From: JADJSS01 sp964490845
GTDB taxonomy: Bacteria; Bacteroidota; Bacteroidia; Chitinophagales; JADIYW01
NCBI GenBank assembly: GCA_964490845.1
Contig: CAZBED010000002.1
Coordinates: 418,686-482,685, forward strand
Direction of reading: 5' to 3'
DNA length: 64,000 nucleotides
The translations under genes were made by a program, and so were the position numbers. Below are positions 8,322-16,837 of the stretch, piece after piece; position 1 is the first letter of the stretch; every line of letters begins with the position of its first letter. The notes under the pieces were generated by a model. That model was not told the origin of the DNA. It saw only the letters and a program-made list of their open reading frames with translations, and made no database searches.

Positions 8322-9548
8322 TTATTTTCTGCCCTTTTTCTTTTCTTTTTCGTGATACATACTGATGCCAAAAGAGAGCATATGGCAATGTAATTTGTTG
8401 GAGCGATAATAATAGCTATACCTCAGCAGCAGATTGTCAAACGAAAATTTATGCTGCCTTTTTCCCATTGGAAAGAATTTTAATTCCACACCCGCCTTAT
8501 ATGTGTTCATCGTAGATAAATCATAATCCGAAGTGTAATAGACTTCACTTGTCAGATGTTCTTTATAAGGTTTGAAATATTTTGAACCAGACTGATGATA
8601 GATTCTTACGAACGGGCTTAACGTAATTTGAGGCGCTATCTTTATGGCACCCTGCACCTCAATAGCATTCGCGATAATTCCGAAATTGTCTGCGTAAAAT
8701 GAATACTGGCTTTTCAGAATGAACCGGGTTCCTATGAATGCATTCAGTTTTATGGAAAGCGGAAATTTAAATCGTTGTTCCGGTAGATTCTCTACCCGCA
8801 AACTGCTGTCTGAAAAATAAACTCTGTGAAACGGAGTAGCCAGCAATCCTTTTTGGTAGGCAAACTCGGGATAAATACCCAGTATCATTTTCCTGGACAG
8901 TACTTGTGTAAAGCCGAATTTGAAAGTATAGGAATTTCTTCGGTACACATCGTACCATTCTTTATAACGCAATTCCTCCGGATACACCAGCCTTTCCGGT
9001 CGCATGTAATCAGGATTTAGCCTGCCCCAGCGTAAATCATCAAAAGACAGGAATACACCAAATTGGTAAGAACGCATTTCGGACGGTTCGGTATATTGCA
9101 GGGAGAAAGAAACGGGAGTTGACAGATAATCCGATTCTAAACCTACACCTGCTGCTCCGCCCATCACAAGATTTAAATTTTTTAATCGCCGCTGAAACCC
9201 GGCATCCAGGTGAAAGTGGTTATCTCTGATAGACGCTGATGAGCGGATATGATCAATCTTATCGGTAGAAGCCGAACTGATGACATCAATCCCCGCGTCA
9301 AAAGAAAGTTTATTGAGTTCCTTAAATTGATGCTGAATCGTTAAGCCCGTTGCATAAACGGATAATTTTTCTGTGCCGGTTCCGCCTGTTACCGCGGAAT
9401 TATTTCCATCCTGGTTATAATAAGAAAAAGTAAGTTCTATATCTGTTTTGGATAATTTTCTTTTTTCAAATGAAGTGCTGTCAGGAAGTTGTGCCTTCAG
9501 CGGATAGTAGAAAGCCATTAAGCCGAATATGAAAAATGTCTTCTTCAT
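8322..9548 (-). CDS. DUF3570 family outer-membrane protein
   Basis: A 408-residue predicted outer-membrane beta-barrel. It has a signal peptide (MKKTFFIFGLMAFYYPLKA, then QLPDSTSF), alternating aromatic strands throughout and a basic tail. It matches the DUF3570 family, which is found with DUF4266, ApbE and thioredoxin genes, as here. Function is unknown; the neighbours suggest a redox or flavin-linked envelope process. The ATG at 9548 was chosen over one at 9569 because it starts the signal peptide directly. It is the last gene of a four-gene minus-strand operon and begins 5 nt after the DUF4266 stop. Confidence 0.85.
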   Translation of the reverse strand: MKKTFFIFGLMAFYYPLKAQLPDSTSFEKRKLSKTDIELTFSYYNQDGNNSAVTGGTGTEKLSVYATGLTIQHQFKELNKLSFDAGIDVISSASTDKIDHIRSSASIRDNHFHLDAGFQRRLKNLNLVMGGAAGVGLESDYLSTPVSFSLQYTEPSEMRSYQFGVFLSFDDLRWGRLNPDYMRPERLVYPEELRYKEWYDVYRRNSYTFKFGFTQVLSRKMILGIYPEFAYQKGLLATPFHRVYFSDSSLRVENLPEQRFKFPLSIKLNAFIGTRFILKSQYSFYADNFGIIANAIEVQGAIKIAPQITLSPFVRIYHQSGSKYFKPYKEHLTSEVYYTSDYDLSTMNTYKAGVELKFFPMGKRQHKFSFDNLLLRYSYYYRSNKLHCHMLSFGISMYHEKEKKKGRK

Positions 9549-9553
9549 GTTTT

Positions 9554-9772
9554 TCAGTTGCAGCCGCATCCGCCGCTGGTATAAATGCCGCCTGCAGGCG
9601 ATGCTCCCTCGCGTATACCTTCGGCGTTTTCTTCAAATTTTCCGGAAAGGCTATTACTTATTTGCATTTCCCGGTCATTCAGATACACTCTCTGATATGG
9701 TTTAACTGGATGGCAGTTGCAGGTAAGTACAATAGCGGATAATGTGAAAACGGATACTTTAAAGAGTGCCAT
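9554..9772 (-). CDS. DUF4266 small lipoprotein
   Basis: A 72-residue lipoprotein. The signal MALFKVSVFTLSAIVLTC is followed by HPVKPYQRVYLNDREMQ, the DUF4266 hallmark, and the C-terminus is GGIYTSGGCGCN. The Gly/Cys tail with a terminal CxC is conserved in the family and could bind a metal or redox group; that is inference. The gene overlaps the ApbE gene upstream by 14 nt and sits 5 nt before DUF3570, so the four genes are translated as a unit. Confidence 0.88.
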   Translation of the reverse strand: MALFKVSVFTLSAIVLTCNCHPVKPYQRVYLNDREMQISNSLSGKFEENAEGIREGASPAGGIYTSGGCGCN

Positions 9773-10688
9773 GCTCTACATTTATATGTTTGGATAAAAA
9801 TACACTATTTTCTGAATTAATAATGATAGCATGCGTATCCGGCAGTTGATTGATAAAATGAATTCCCGCACCTGCGCCCATTACATATACGGCTGTTGCC
9901 AGGGCATCGCACAATTCCGAGCTGGAATGGATGATGCTGACACTTTTAATGCCCGTTAGCGGTAACCCCGTTTTTGGATGAATGGTATGTGAATAGCGGA
10001 TGCCGTTTTTCATGAAGTATTGTTCGTAGTCGCCCGACGTGGCTGTTGCACCATGTTGCATAGGAATAGAAAAAACAAGCTGATTCCTGTCGTCCGGATG
10101 GGAGATGCCGATTTTCCACAACGCTCCATTTGCACGGTTTCCAAAAACCGTCAAATCTCCGCTGGCATTAATGACACCGCCTTCCGCCTGCTTCTCTATC
10201 CATAATCTTCTGACACAGTCCGCTGCATATCCTTTTCCTATTGCCGCAAAACTGATATGCATTCCCTTCTTAGATAAATAAACATGACGGTTATCCTGCA
10301 ACTTCAGATATTCATACCCCACAACATGCAGTGTATCCTTGATTTTCTTTTTTGCAGGAAATGAAAAATCCTGCTGCTTGAAATTGTATAATTTTTTTAG
10401 CGGGCCGACTGTCATATCAAAAGCCCCCTGTGTCAGATGTGATATTTGCTGAGCGCGTTTTATTAATTGATAGACTTCTTCCGGAACTTCTACCGGAGCG
10501 ATACCCGCATACTCATTTATATTTGCAGTTACAGAGGTTGTTGAAAATTCAGTCAGCAGGGATTCTATGCGTTTTATCTCCTGCAATCCTTCATTTAATA
10601 GTGCCATTGCTGCCGGTCTGTCTTCTGCAGTAATGATAAGCTCAAAAAGCGAGCCCATTAATTTTGTACTAATTTTCTGTTCAATCAT
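9759..10688 (-). CDS. ApbE-type FAD:protein FMN transferase
   Basis: A 309-residue ApbE family protein. These enzymes use FAD to attach FMN covalently to Thr or Ser of target proteins, such as NQR/RNF subunits. Visible motifs are FDMTVGPL, the Gly-rich GKGYAADCVRRL, the core GGVINASGDLTVFG, SHTIHPKTGLPLTG and DALATAVYVMGA near the C-terminus. No signal peptide is apparent at the N-terminus (MIEQKISTKLMGSLFEL), unlike many exported ApbE proteins. It overlaps the thioredoxin gene by 4 nt (ATGA) and DUF4266 by 14 nt. Confidence 0.9.
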   Translation of the reverse strand: MIEQKISTKLMGSLFELIITAEDRPAAMALLNEGLQEIKRIESLLTEFSTTSVTANINEYAGIAPVEVPEEVYQLIKRAQQISHLTQGAFDMTVGPLKKLYNFKQQDFSFPAKKKIKDTLHVVGYEYLKLQDNRHVYLSKKGMHISFAAIGKGYAADCVRRLWIEKQAEGGVINASGDLTVFGNRANGALWKIGISHPDDRNQLVFSIPMQHGATATSGDYEQYFMKNGIRYSHTIHPKTGLPLTGIKSVSIIHSSSELCDALATAVYVMGAGAGIHFINQLPDTHAIIINSENSVFLSKHINVEHGTL

Positions 10689-11134
10689 TGCTGCGAAATT
10701 GAAGCCAGTGCAGCCTTTAGCTTATCTGTAAACGGAGCAGCCGTCTCATGCTGAAATGAAATGATCGCCGTTTTTTTATTGGGGCTGACTAAAACGAACA
10801 TGGGAAAAATACCTTTCGGATTGTATCGTTCCGCTAAAAATTCATTTTGCTGTATCAGCTTTTCAGAAAGTTTTTGCTTTTGCGGAAAATCGGCATTTAA
10901 CAGTAATACATTTTCACGGATAAACTGCTGGAAGGAAGAGTCTTTCATAATACCTTTCTCAAATTGTATACAATTCTTACACCAGTCTGAACCTGAAAAA
11001 ATAATTAAGACCGCTTTATTTTCTTCTGCAGATTTTTTGAAAATACTGTCTTTGTCAATAAAAGATTGGGCAGGTGAAATCCCAAAAATGAAAATCTGGA
11101 ACAGAAGAATGAGATGTCGTTTTTTATGCTGCAT
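10685..11134 (-). CDS. Exported thioredoxin-family protein (CKNC)
   Basis: A 149-residue periplasmic thioredoxin-fold protein. It has a signal peptide (LILLFQIFIFGISPAQS) and the active site SDWCKNCIQFEKGI, and the cis-Pro segment is KGIFPMFVLVS. It resembles the thioredoxin_7 group of thiol:disulfide proteins. It is the first gene of the operon thioredoxin-ApbE-DUF4266-DUF3570, with ATGA overlap to ApbE. A role in keeping the CxC-containing lipoprotein or a flavinylated partner reduced is plausible but inferred. Confidence 0.88.
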   Translation of the reverse strand: MQHKKRHLILLFQIFIFGISPAQSFIDKDSIFKKSAEENKAVLIIFSGSDWCKNCIQFEKGIMKDSSFQQFIRENVLLLNADFPQKQKLSEKLIQQNEFLAERYNPKGIFPMFVLVSPNKKTAIISFQHETAAPFTDKLKAALASISQQ

Positions 11135-11350
11135 TTAATCAAACAGGTATAAAGGAGAGTCAAATTTATTGAATAGATAGTTTAAACAATACGCTGTCTG
11201 CCTTTTTTAGGTAATTTATTTCCACATGGTGTATAACCTATTGTGCATTCCAGCCCCTTATTCTAATTAGCTTTTTCAGAACATTTCCACACTCAATCCA
11301 CATCAAAACGAGAGATATGCACATTTTTTGACTTATTAACATGATTATCA

Positions 11351-11385
11351 ATGGTAAAAAGTGGTGTAAAGTGGGAATTTGTGTG
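11351..11385 (+). promoter_or_regulatory. MraZ operator repeats and mraZ promoter region
   Basis: Four boxes occur at an exact 10-nt period: ATGGT (11351), GTGGT (11361), GTGGG (11371) and GTGTG (11381). The two central copies share AAAGTGG (11358-11364 and 11368-11374). MraZ is known to bind tandem TGGG-type repeats spaced one helical turn apart upstream of its own gene. A -7-like TATTTTTG follows at 11396-11403, 25 nt before the mraZ ATG, so the boxes cover the -33 region and would repress on binding. Confidence 0.7.
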
Positions 11386-11427
11386 ACTTTTATTTTATTT
11401 TTGTTCATCAAAGTTTCAAAACAGGAA

Positions 11428-11883
11428 ATGATAGGGTTAACCGGACATTATGAAGTAAAAGTGGATAGCAAAGGCAGGTTGCGTTTGCCGACCAATCTTT
11501 TGCAGCAAATTCCGGAAGACACCCGTACACATTTCGTATTGAACAAAGGGATGGGAAAATGTTTGCGCTTGTTTCCTAAAACACAATGGGACAGCATAAC
11601 GCAGGAGATGAGTAAGTTCAGTTATTTCAGAACGGTAGAACGGGATTTTCTGCGTTCTTTTTATCAACTGGCTACGCAGGTAGAGATTGACAACAATGAC
11701 AGAATATTAATATCCAAACGTCTTTCAGACAATGTAGGCATCACGGATGAAGTAATTATCACCGCTTTTCACGATGTCATTGAGATTTGGGACAGCAAGA
11801 CGTATCATGATACAATCAAAGAGCCGGAGAATTTTGCGGACATGGCGGATGAGGTATGGGCGAAATTAAATGCCGGTAAATAG
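11428..11883 (+). CDS. mraZ: Transcriptional regulator MraZ
   Basis: First gene of the dcw cluster, 151 residues, encoding the SpoVT/AbrB-like DNA-binding ring protein that autoregulates the cluster. Two MraZ repeats are visible, from GHYEVKVDSKGRLRLPTNLL and from QVEIDNNDRILISKRLSD. The ATG at 11428 was chosen because an ATG at 11341 would place a non-homologous hydrophobic extension over the operator. rsmH follows after 30 nt. Confidence 0.94.
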   Translation: MIGLTGHYEVKVDSKGRLRLPTNLLQQIPEDTRTHFVLNKGMGKCLRLFPKTQWDSITQEMSKFSYFRTVERDFLRSFYQLATQVEIDNNDRILISKRLSDNVGITDEVIITAFHDVIEIWDSKTYHDTIKEPENFADMADEVWAKLNAGK

Positions 11884-11913
11884 TTCTTGAACAGATTCAG
11901 ATAAAAAAAGTGC

Positions 11914-12810
11914 ATGTATCATATTCCAGTAATGCTCAGAGAGTGTATAGAAGGGTTGAACATACATCCGGACGGAATATATATAGACGTCACTTTTGGC
12001 GGAGGGGGACACAGTAAAAAAATACTCGGACAATTGAGTGAGAAGGGAAAACTGTTTGCATTCGATGTAGATGAAGATGCCAGACAGAATGTGCCGGACG
12101 ATAAACGGTTCGTATTAATACAAGCAAATTACAGACATCTAAAACGATTTTTAAAATTGCACGGCGTAACTCGGGTAAGCGGCATTTTGGCAGACTTTGG
12201 GATTTCATCTCACCAAATCGATGAACCCTCCAGAGGTTTCGCTACCCGCTTCGATGCAGAACTGGATATGCGCATGAACCGAAAGGAAGGAATGAGTGCT
12301 AAGGATGTTGTGAACACATACTCCGTTGAGCAACTTCAACATATTCTTGGATTTTACGGGGAAGTCATCAACGCCAAAACACTGGCTAATAAAATTGTAG
12401 AGCAACGGAACATTCAGGCAATAGAGACCACTAAAGATTTAGTGGAAATCTGCAAGACAGTTTCTAAAGGTATTGAAGTAAAATACCTGTCACAGGTTTT
12501 TCAGGCCATCAGAATTGAAGTGAACGATGAGTTGAACGCCATCAAAGATTTTCTGAAACAAAGTGAAGAAGTTCTGGAACCCGGTGGAAGGCTGGTCATC
12601 ATGAGTTACCATTCTCTGGAAGACAGGCTGACAAAAAATTTTATGAAGAGCGGAGTGTTTGAGGGTGAACCGGAAAAAGATGTCTTTGGCAGGTTTGAAC
12701 ATCATTTAAAAGTAATTACCAAAAAACCAATAGAGGCGGGAACAGAAGAATTGAAAAGTAATCCAAGGGCGAGAAGTGCCAAATTGAGAATAGCAGAGAA
12801 AATAAACTAA
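11914..12810 (+). CDS. rsmH: 16S rRNA (cytosine1402-N4)-methyltransferase
   Basis: RsmH (MraW) uses S-adenosylmethionine to methylate N4 of C1402 in the 16S rRNA P-site. It has 298 residues, the normal length. The start YHIPVMLRECIEGL and the SAM-binding motif DVTFGGGGHSKKIL are typical, followed by LADFGISSHQID, RFDAELDMRMN and the C-terminal SYHSLEDRLTKNF. The stop overlaps the start of the next gene by 1 nt. Confidence 0.97.
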   Translation: MYHIPVMLRECIEGLNIHPDGIYIDVTFGGGGHSKKILGQLSEKGKLFAFDVDEDARQNVPDDKRFVLIQANYRHLKRFLKLHGVTRVSGILADFGISSHQIDEPSRGFATRFDAELDMRMNRKEGMSAKDVVNTYSVEQLQHILGFYGEVINAKTLANKIVEQRNIQAIETTKDLVEICKTVSKGIEVKYLSQVFQAIRIEVNDELNAIKDFLKQSEEVLEPGGRLVIMSYHSLEDRLTKNFMKSGVFEGEPEKDVFGRFEHHLKVITKKPIEAGTEELKSNPRARSAKLRIAEKIN

Positions 12811-13193
12811 TGACGGAAGAGGAAGTACATATAGAAGCAACGGTGCAGGGAAACCGCATTCAGCGTGTAGTGGAGTCTGTATTGCGGGTATTTGGTATCG
12901 ACGATTTCATTTCTTATGCACAGGTGATGCATAACTACCTGTTTGTGGCAGCTATTGTCTTTATTGGTGTTTTGGAGATATTCAATACGCATCTGGCAGT
13001 AAGGCTGAACCGGAATATTACCAAGAAACAAAATGATATAAAAGAACTGAGATGGGAATATGTAGGCGCTAAAACAGAACTGAACCTGAAGAGTAAACAA
13101 TCGGAATTGCAAAAAGTACTGGAACCTTACGGATTGAAATCGTTACAGGAACCTCCTAAAAAGATAGAAGTAAAGAAAGGTCTATTAGAATAA
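12810..13193 (+). CDS. FtsL-like divisome protein
   Basis: A 127-residue bitopic membrane protein in the ftsL position between rsmH and ftsI. It has a cytoplasmic N-terminus of about 45 residues, one membrane segment (YLFVAAIVFIGVLEIF) and a periplasmic coiled coil (KKQNDIKELRWEYVGAKTEL). This is the Bacteroidota FtsL-like family, which diverges from proteobacterial FtsL in sequence but matches in topology and location. FtsL recruits FtsI and activates FtsWI during septation. Assignment rests on context and architecture. Confidence 0.8.
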   Translation: MTEEEVHIEATVQGNRIQRVVESVLRVFGIDDFISYAQVMHNYLFVAAIVFIGVLEIFNTHLAVRLNRNITKKQNDIKELRWEYVGAKTELNLKSKQSELQKVLEPYGLKSLQEPPKKIEVKKGLLE

Positions 13194-13262
13194 AAAGCAA
13201 GCAGCCGGATAGTATGCAACAGGTAATTGCTACTGCACATTTGGCTACTTTATCCATATAAG

Positions 13263-15365
13263 ATGAATATAAAATCCAACATACTCATTCGAATCTACCT
13301 GATAGGCGGGTTGTGTACGGTATTTGGCATCATCGTATTGGGAAAGGTTTATCAGATTCAGACGTATAAAAATGGATACTGGAAATCATTGGCAGACAGT
13401 CTGACAACAGACTATTTTGAGATACCCGCCGAACGCGGCAACATCTATTCATCGGATGATAAATTGTTGGCGACATCCGTTCCGTTTTTTGAATTACACG
13501 TGGATTTTGCTTCAAAAGCGATGACAGACGATATTTTCAAAGAAAATGTCGATTCACTGGCATATTATATGTGGAGCAAGTTTAATCAGAATACGGTCAC
13601 CGGGTACAAGCGTCAGTTGATTAATGCCAGAAATCTGAAGAAGCGTTACTATCTGTTGTGCAGTAATGCTGACTATACATTATTGAAGGAAATAAAACAA
13701 TGGCCGCTTTTTCGTGAAGGAAAGTTTAAGGGCGGATTGATTATTGAAACCCGACAAGAACGCACCAACCCTTATGGTTATCTGGCGCAGCGTACCATCG
13801 GACTGATTCGGGAAAATGCTAAGGATATCGGGCTTGAAGAGGCTGCTGATTCCTTATTGAGCGGGACCAAAGGGAAAATCCTGAAACAAAAGATTGCAGG
13901 AGGAGAATGGATACCCATCAACAGAGACGGACAAATTGAACCTAAAAATGGATTTGATATCATCTCCACACTGGATTTGGGACTACAGGACATCACGGAA
14001 ACAACTTTATTGCAGGCTGTTACTCAATATCAGGCGGAATATGGTTGTGCCATATTAATGGAAGTGAAGACTGGTGCCATCAGAGCAATGGCAAATCTAG
14101 GGAAAAATAAAAGCAACGATGGCTTTTCCGAAAATTATAACTACGCGCTGGCACTTCGGTATGAACCCGGTTCTGTCTTTAAAACAGCCGCTTACCTGGC
14201 TTTGTTTGATGACGGATACCTGACTCCTCAGGATTCCATTAATTCCAATCATGCATCTGCAAAATTCGGCAATGTGGTTTTAACAGATGACGGGCATAAC
14301 ACCCAGTATGATTTTCTGACACCCGGTAAAGCGCTCGCCATTTCTTCCAATGTGGCTATAGCCAAGTGGATTGTTCAGTATTACGGTAAAGACAAACAGA
14401 AATTATACGATAAGCTGGAACAGTTTGGACTGACGGCTAAAACACAAATTGATTTAAAAGGTGAAGTTTCTCCATTGATTCTGAAACCGGATAAATGGAG
14501 TGCAATCTCATTGCCGTGGATTGCACACGGCTACGAGGTTAAGTTTACACCGCTTCAGTTGCTGACATTTTACAATGCTATTGCCAACAACGGAACACGC
14601 ATGAAGCCTTATCTGATACAAAGTGTTCTGGATAACGGGAAGCAGGTTCGTGAGTATAAACCGCAAAGTACACAGCATAAAATCTGTAGCCCTAAAGCAG
14701 CTGAATTTGCTAAAGAAATCTTATTGCGTGTGGTCGAAGATGAAAATGGAACCGCCCGGAAAATTAAATCACCGTATTACCGTATTGCCGGTAAAACGGG
14801 AACCGCGAAAATGAGTACCGACCACAGCGGATATTCAGAAAAGAACCTGTCCACTTTCGTCGGTTTCTTTCCGTCTGAAAATCCGTTGTATTCCTGTATC
14901 GTAGTAATCGGTGGTGCGGAAGGACCCGGTACTACCGGTGGTGTGGTATCTGCTCCTGTATTCAAAACGATGGCGGATAAGATTATTACATCAAATATTA
15001 CATCCAATAAAGCTATTAATAAGGATTCGTCTTTAAGTAATAAAAAACTGCCGGTAGTTGCTGGTACGACAAATGCGGTAAAAGAATTGAATAAAAAATT
15101 CAACGTTCGCTATGATTTTAAACAGAACTGGGAATATGCAAAACTGAAAAGTGACTCCGCTAAACATTTTTTCGTTTCGAAAATTCAGGTATCAAACAAT
15201 ATTGTGCCGAGTGTGAATGGAATGTTATTGGATGATGCGGTTTCTGTTTTGGAAAATTTAGGGATGAAGGTTGGGTTCGTCGGTAAAGGGAAAGTAGTGG
15301 GGCAGTCTGTTCCGGCCAATACCCCGGTTGTGAAAGGAAGTTACATACAATTAGTACTGAATTAG
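13263..15365 (+). CDS. ftsI: Septal penicillin-binding protein FtsI (PBP3) with PASTA domain
   Basis: Division-specific transpeptidase, 700 residues, that crosslinks septal peptidoglycan. It has an N-terminal membrane anchor (IYLIGGLCTVFGIIVLG), a PBP dimerisation domain with RGNIYSSD, and a transpeptidase domain with SVFK (active Ser304), SSN (361-363) and KTGT (511-514). The last 60 residues form one PASTA domain (VPSVNGMLLDDAVSVLENLG). The ATG at 13263 was chosen over one at 13227 because it starts directly before the membrane anchor. The TAG stop overlaps the murE GTG by 1 nt. Confidence 0.96.
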   Translation: MNIKSNILIRIYLIGGLCTVFGIIVLGKVYQIQTYKNGYWKSLADSLTTDYFEIPAERGNIYSSDDKLLATSVPFFELHVDFASKAMTDDIFKENVDSLAYYMWSKFNQNTVTGYKRQLINARNLKKRYYLLCSNADYTLLKEIKQWPLFREGKFKGGLIIETRQERTNPYGYLAQRTIGLIRENAKDIGLEEAADSLLSGTKGKILKQKIAGGEWIPINRDGQIEPKNGFDIISTLDLGLQDITETTLLQAVTQYQAEYGCAILMEVKTGAIRAMANLGKNKSNDGFSENYNYALALRYEPGSVFKTAAYLALFDDGYLTPQDSINSNHASAKFGNVVLTDDGHNTQYDFLTPGKALAISSNVAIAKWIVQYYGKDKQKLYDKLEQFGLTAKTQIDLKGEVSPLILKPDKWSAISLPWIAHGYEVKFTPLQLLTFYNAIANNGTRMKPYLIQSVLDNGKQVREYKPQSTQHKICSPKAAEFAKEILLRVVEDENGTARKIKSPYYRIAGKTGTAKMSTDHSGYSEKNLSTFVGFFPSENPLYSCIVVIGGAEGPGTTGGVVSAPVFKTMADKIITSNITSNKAINKDSSLSNKKLPVVAGTTNAVKELNKKFNVRYDFKQNWEYAKLKSDSAKHFFVSKIQVSNNIVPSVNGMLLDDAVSVLENLGMKVGFVGKGKVVGQSVPANTPVVKGSYIQLVLN

Positions 15366-16831
15366 TGAAAATATTAAAAGACATACTGAAAAATATTCAG
15401 CCACAAAAGTTGGTGGGAGTGGATACCGTATCCGTGAATACGCTTCAACTGGATTCCCGTAAAGTAGGAAAAGGGGATGTGTTTTTTGCTATTAAAGGAA
15501 CGGTTGTGGATGGACATGCATACCTGTCAAATGTGATTGAGCAGGGGGTGAGTGTCATTGTATGTGAAACGATGCCTGCCGAGTTACATCCTGAAGTTAC
15601 CTATGTGGAAGTAAAAGATGCAAGAAGGGCATCGGCAGTAATGGCTTGTAATTATTACGACCACCCCTCGGAATCGCTGAAACTGGTTGGTGTAACCGGA
15701 ACAAATGGCAAGACATCTGTGGCCACACTACTCCATCAGATTTATACGGAGCGGCAATATAAAGTAGGATTACTCTCTACTATCGTCAATAAAATTAATC
15801 AGACAGAAATTCCATCCACGCACACAACACCTGACCCGATTGCTATCAACGCATTGCTGCGCCGGATGGCTAATGAAGGCGTGCAATATGCATTTATGGA
15901 AGTCAGCTCTCATGCCGCGGATCAGGACAGGGTATTTGGGTTGCATTTCGCAGGTGGAATTTTTACCAACATAACACACGACCATCTGGATTATCACAAA
16001 ACATTCCAGGAATATATTTACGCTAAGAAGAAATTTTTCGACCAGCTTCCGGATGCTGCTTTTGCCCTGACGAATATCGATGATAAGCGAGGGGATGTAA
16101 TGCTCCAAAATACTAAAGCCAAAAAATATACGTATGCCATTAAGAGCCTTGCTGACTTTCGCTTTAAGATTTTGGAGAATGCCTTTACAGGATTAGTGAT
16201 TCAATGCAATGAGACGGAAGTGCATCTGAAGATGACAGGCCGCTTTAATGCTTATAATTTACTTGCGATTTATGCCACATGTGTTTTACTTGGGATGGAA
16301 AAAGAAGAAGCGTTAATTGCCATTTCTACTTTAAAAGGAGCTGAAGGCAGATTTGACTGCATCACTTCTTCGTATCAAAAAATTATCGGTATTGTAGATT
16401 ACGCGCATACGCCGGATGCATTAAAAAATGTACTGGATACCATCAATGAAATCCGGACACACAATGAACAGGTGATTACTGTTGTGGGCTGTGGCGGCAA
16501 TCGTGATAAAACGAAACGTCCGGATATGGCACTTATTGCAAGTGAATTGTCTTCCAAGGTGATTCTGACATCCGATAATCCGCGTAATGAAAAAGCGGAG
16601 GACATCATACATGATATGAAAGCGGGAGTTCCGCCCCACAATTATAATAAAGTGATGTCTGTTACCGACAGGCGCGAAGCAATACGTGTTGCCTGTAATC
16701 TGGCAACAGAACGGGATATCATTTTACTCGCAGGCAAAGGCCATGAAAAATACCAGGAGATAGATAATGTAAAATACCCTTTTGATGACAAGGCAATATT
16801 GCTGGAAACGTTTAAAGAACTACATAAATAA
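15365..16831 (+). CDS. murE: UDP-MurNAc-L-Ala-D-Glu:meso-diaminopimelate ligase
   Basis: MurE adds the third amino acid of the peptidoglycan stem peptide in the cytoplasm, using ATP. It has 488 residues and a GTG start that overlaps the ftsI stop. The P-loop is GVTGTNGKTSVA. The motif DNPRNEK is the DNPR signature of enzymes that use meso-diaminopimelate in place of lysine, which predicts mDAP-type peptidoglycan. The cluster lacks murF next to murE; mraY follows after 6 nt. Confidence 0.97.
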   Translation: MKILKDILKNIQPQKLVGVDTVSVNTLQLDSRKVGKGDVFFAIKGTVVDGHAYLSNVIEQGVSVIVCETMPAELHPEVTYVEVKDARRASAVMACNYYDHPSESLKLVGVTGTNGKTSVATLLHQIYTERQYKVGLLSTIVNKINQTEIPSTHTTPDPIAINALLRRMANEGVQYAFMEVSSHAADQDRVFGLHFAGGIFTNITHDHLDYHKTFQEYIYAKKKFFDQLPDAAFALTNIDDKRGDVMLQNTKAKKYTYAIKSLADFRFKILENAFTGLVIQCNETEVHLKMTGRFNAYNLLAIYATCVLLGMEKEEALIAISTLKGAEGRFDCITSSYQKIIGIVDYAHTPDALKNVLDTINEIRTHNEQVITVVGCGGNRDKTKRPDMALIASELSSKVILTSDNPRNEKAEDIIHDMKAGVPPHNYNKVMSVTDRREAIRVACNLATERDIILLAGKGHEKYQEIDNVKYPFDDKAILLETFKELHK

Positions 16832-16837
16832 GATAGT

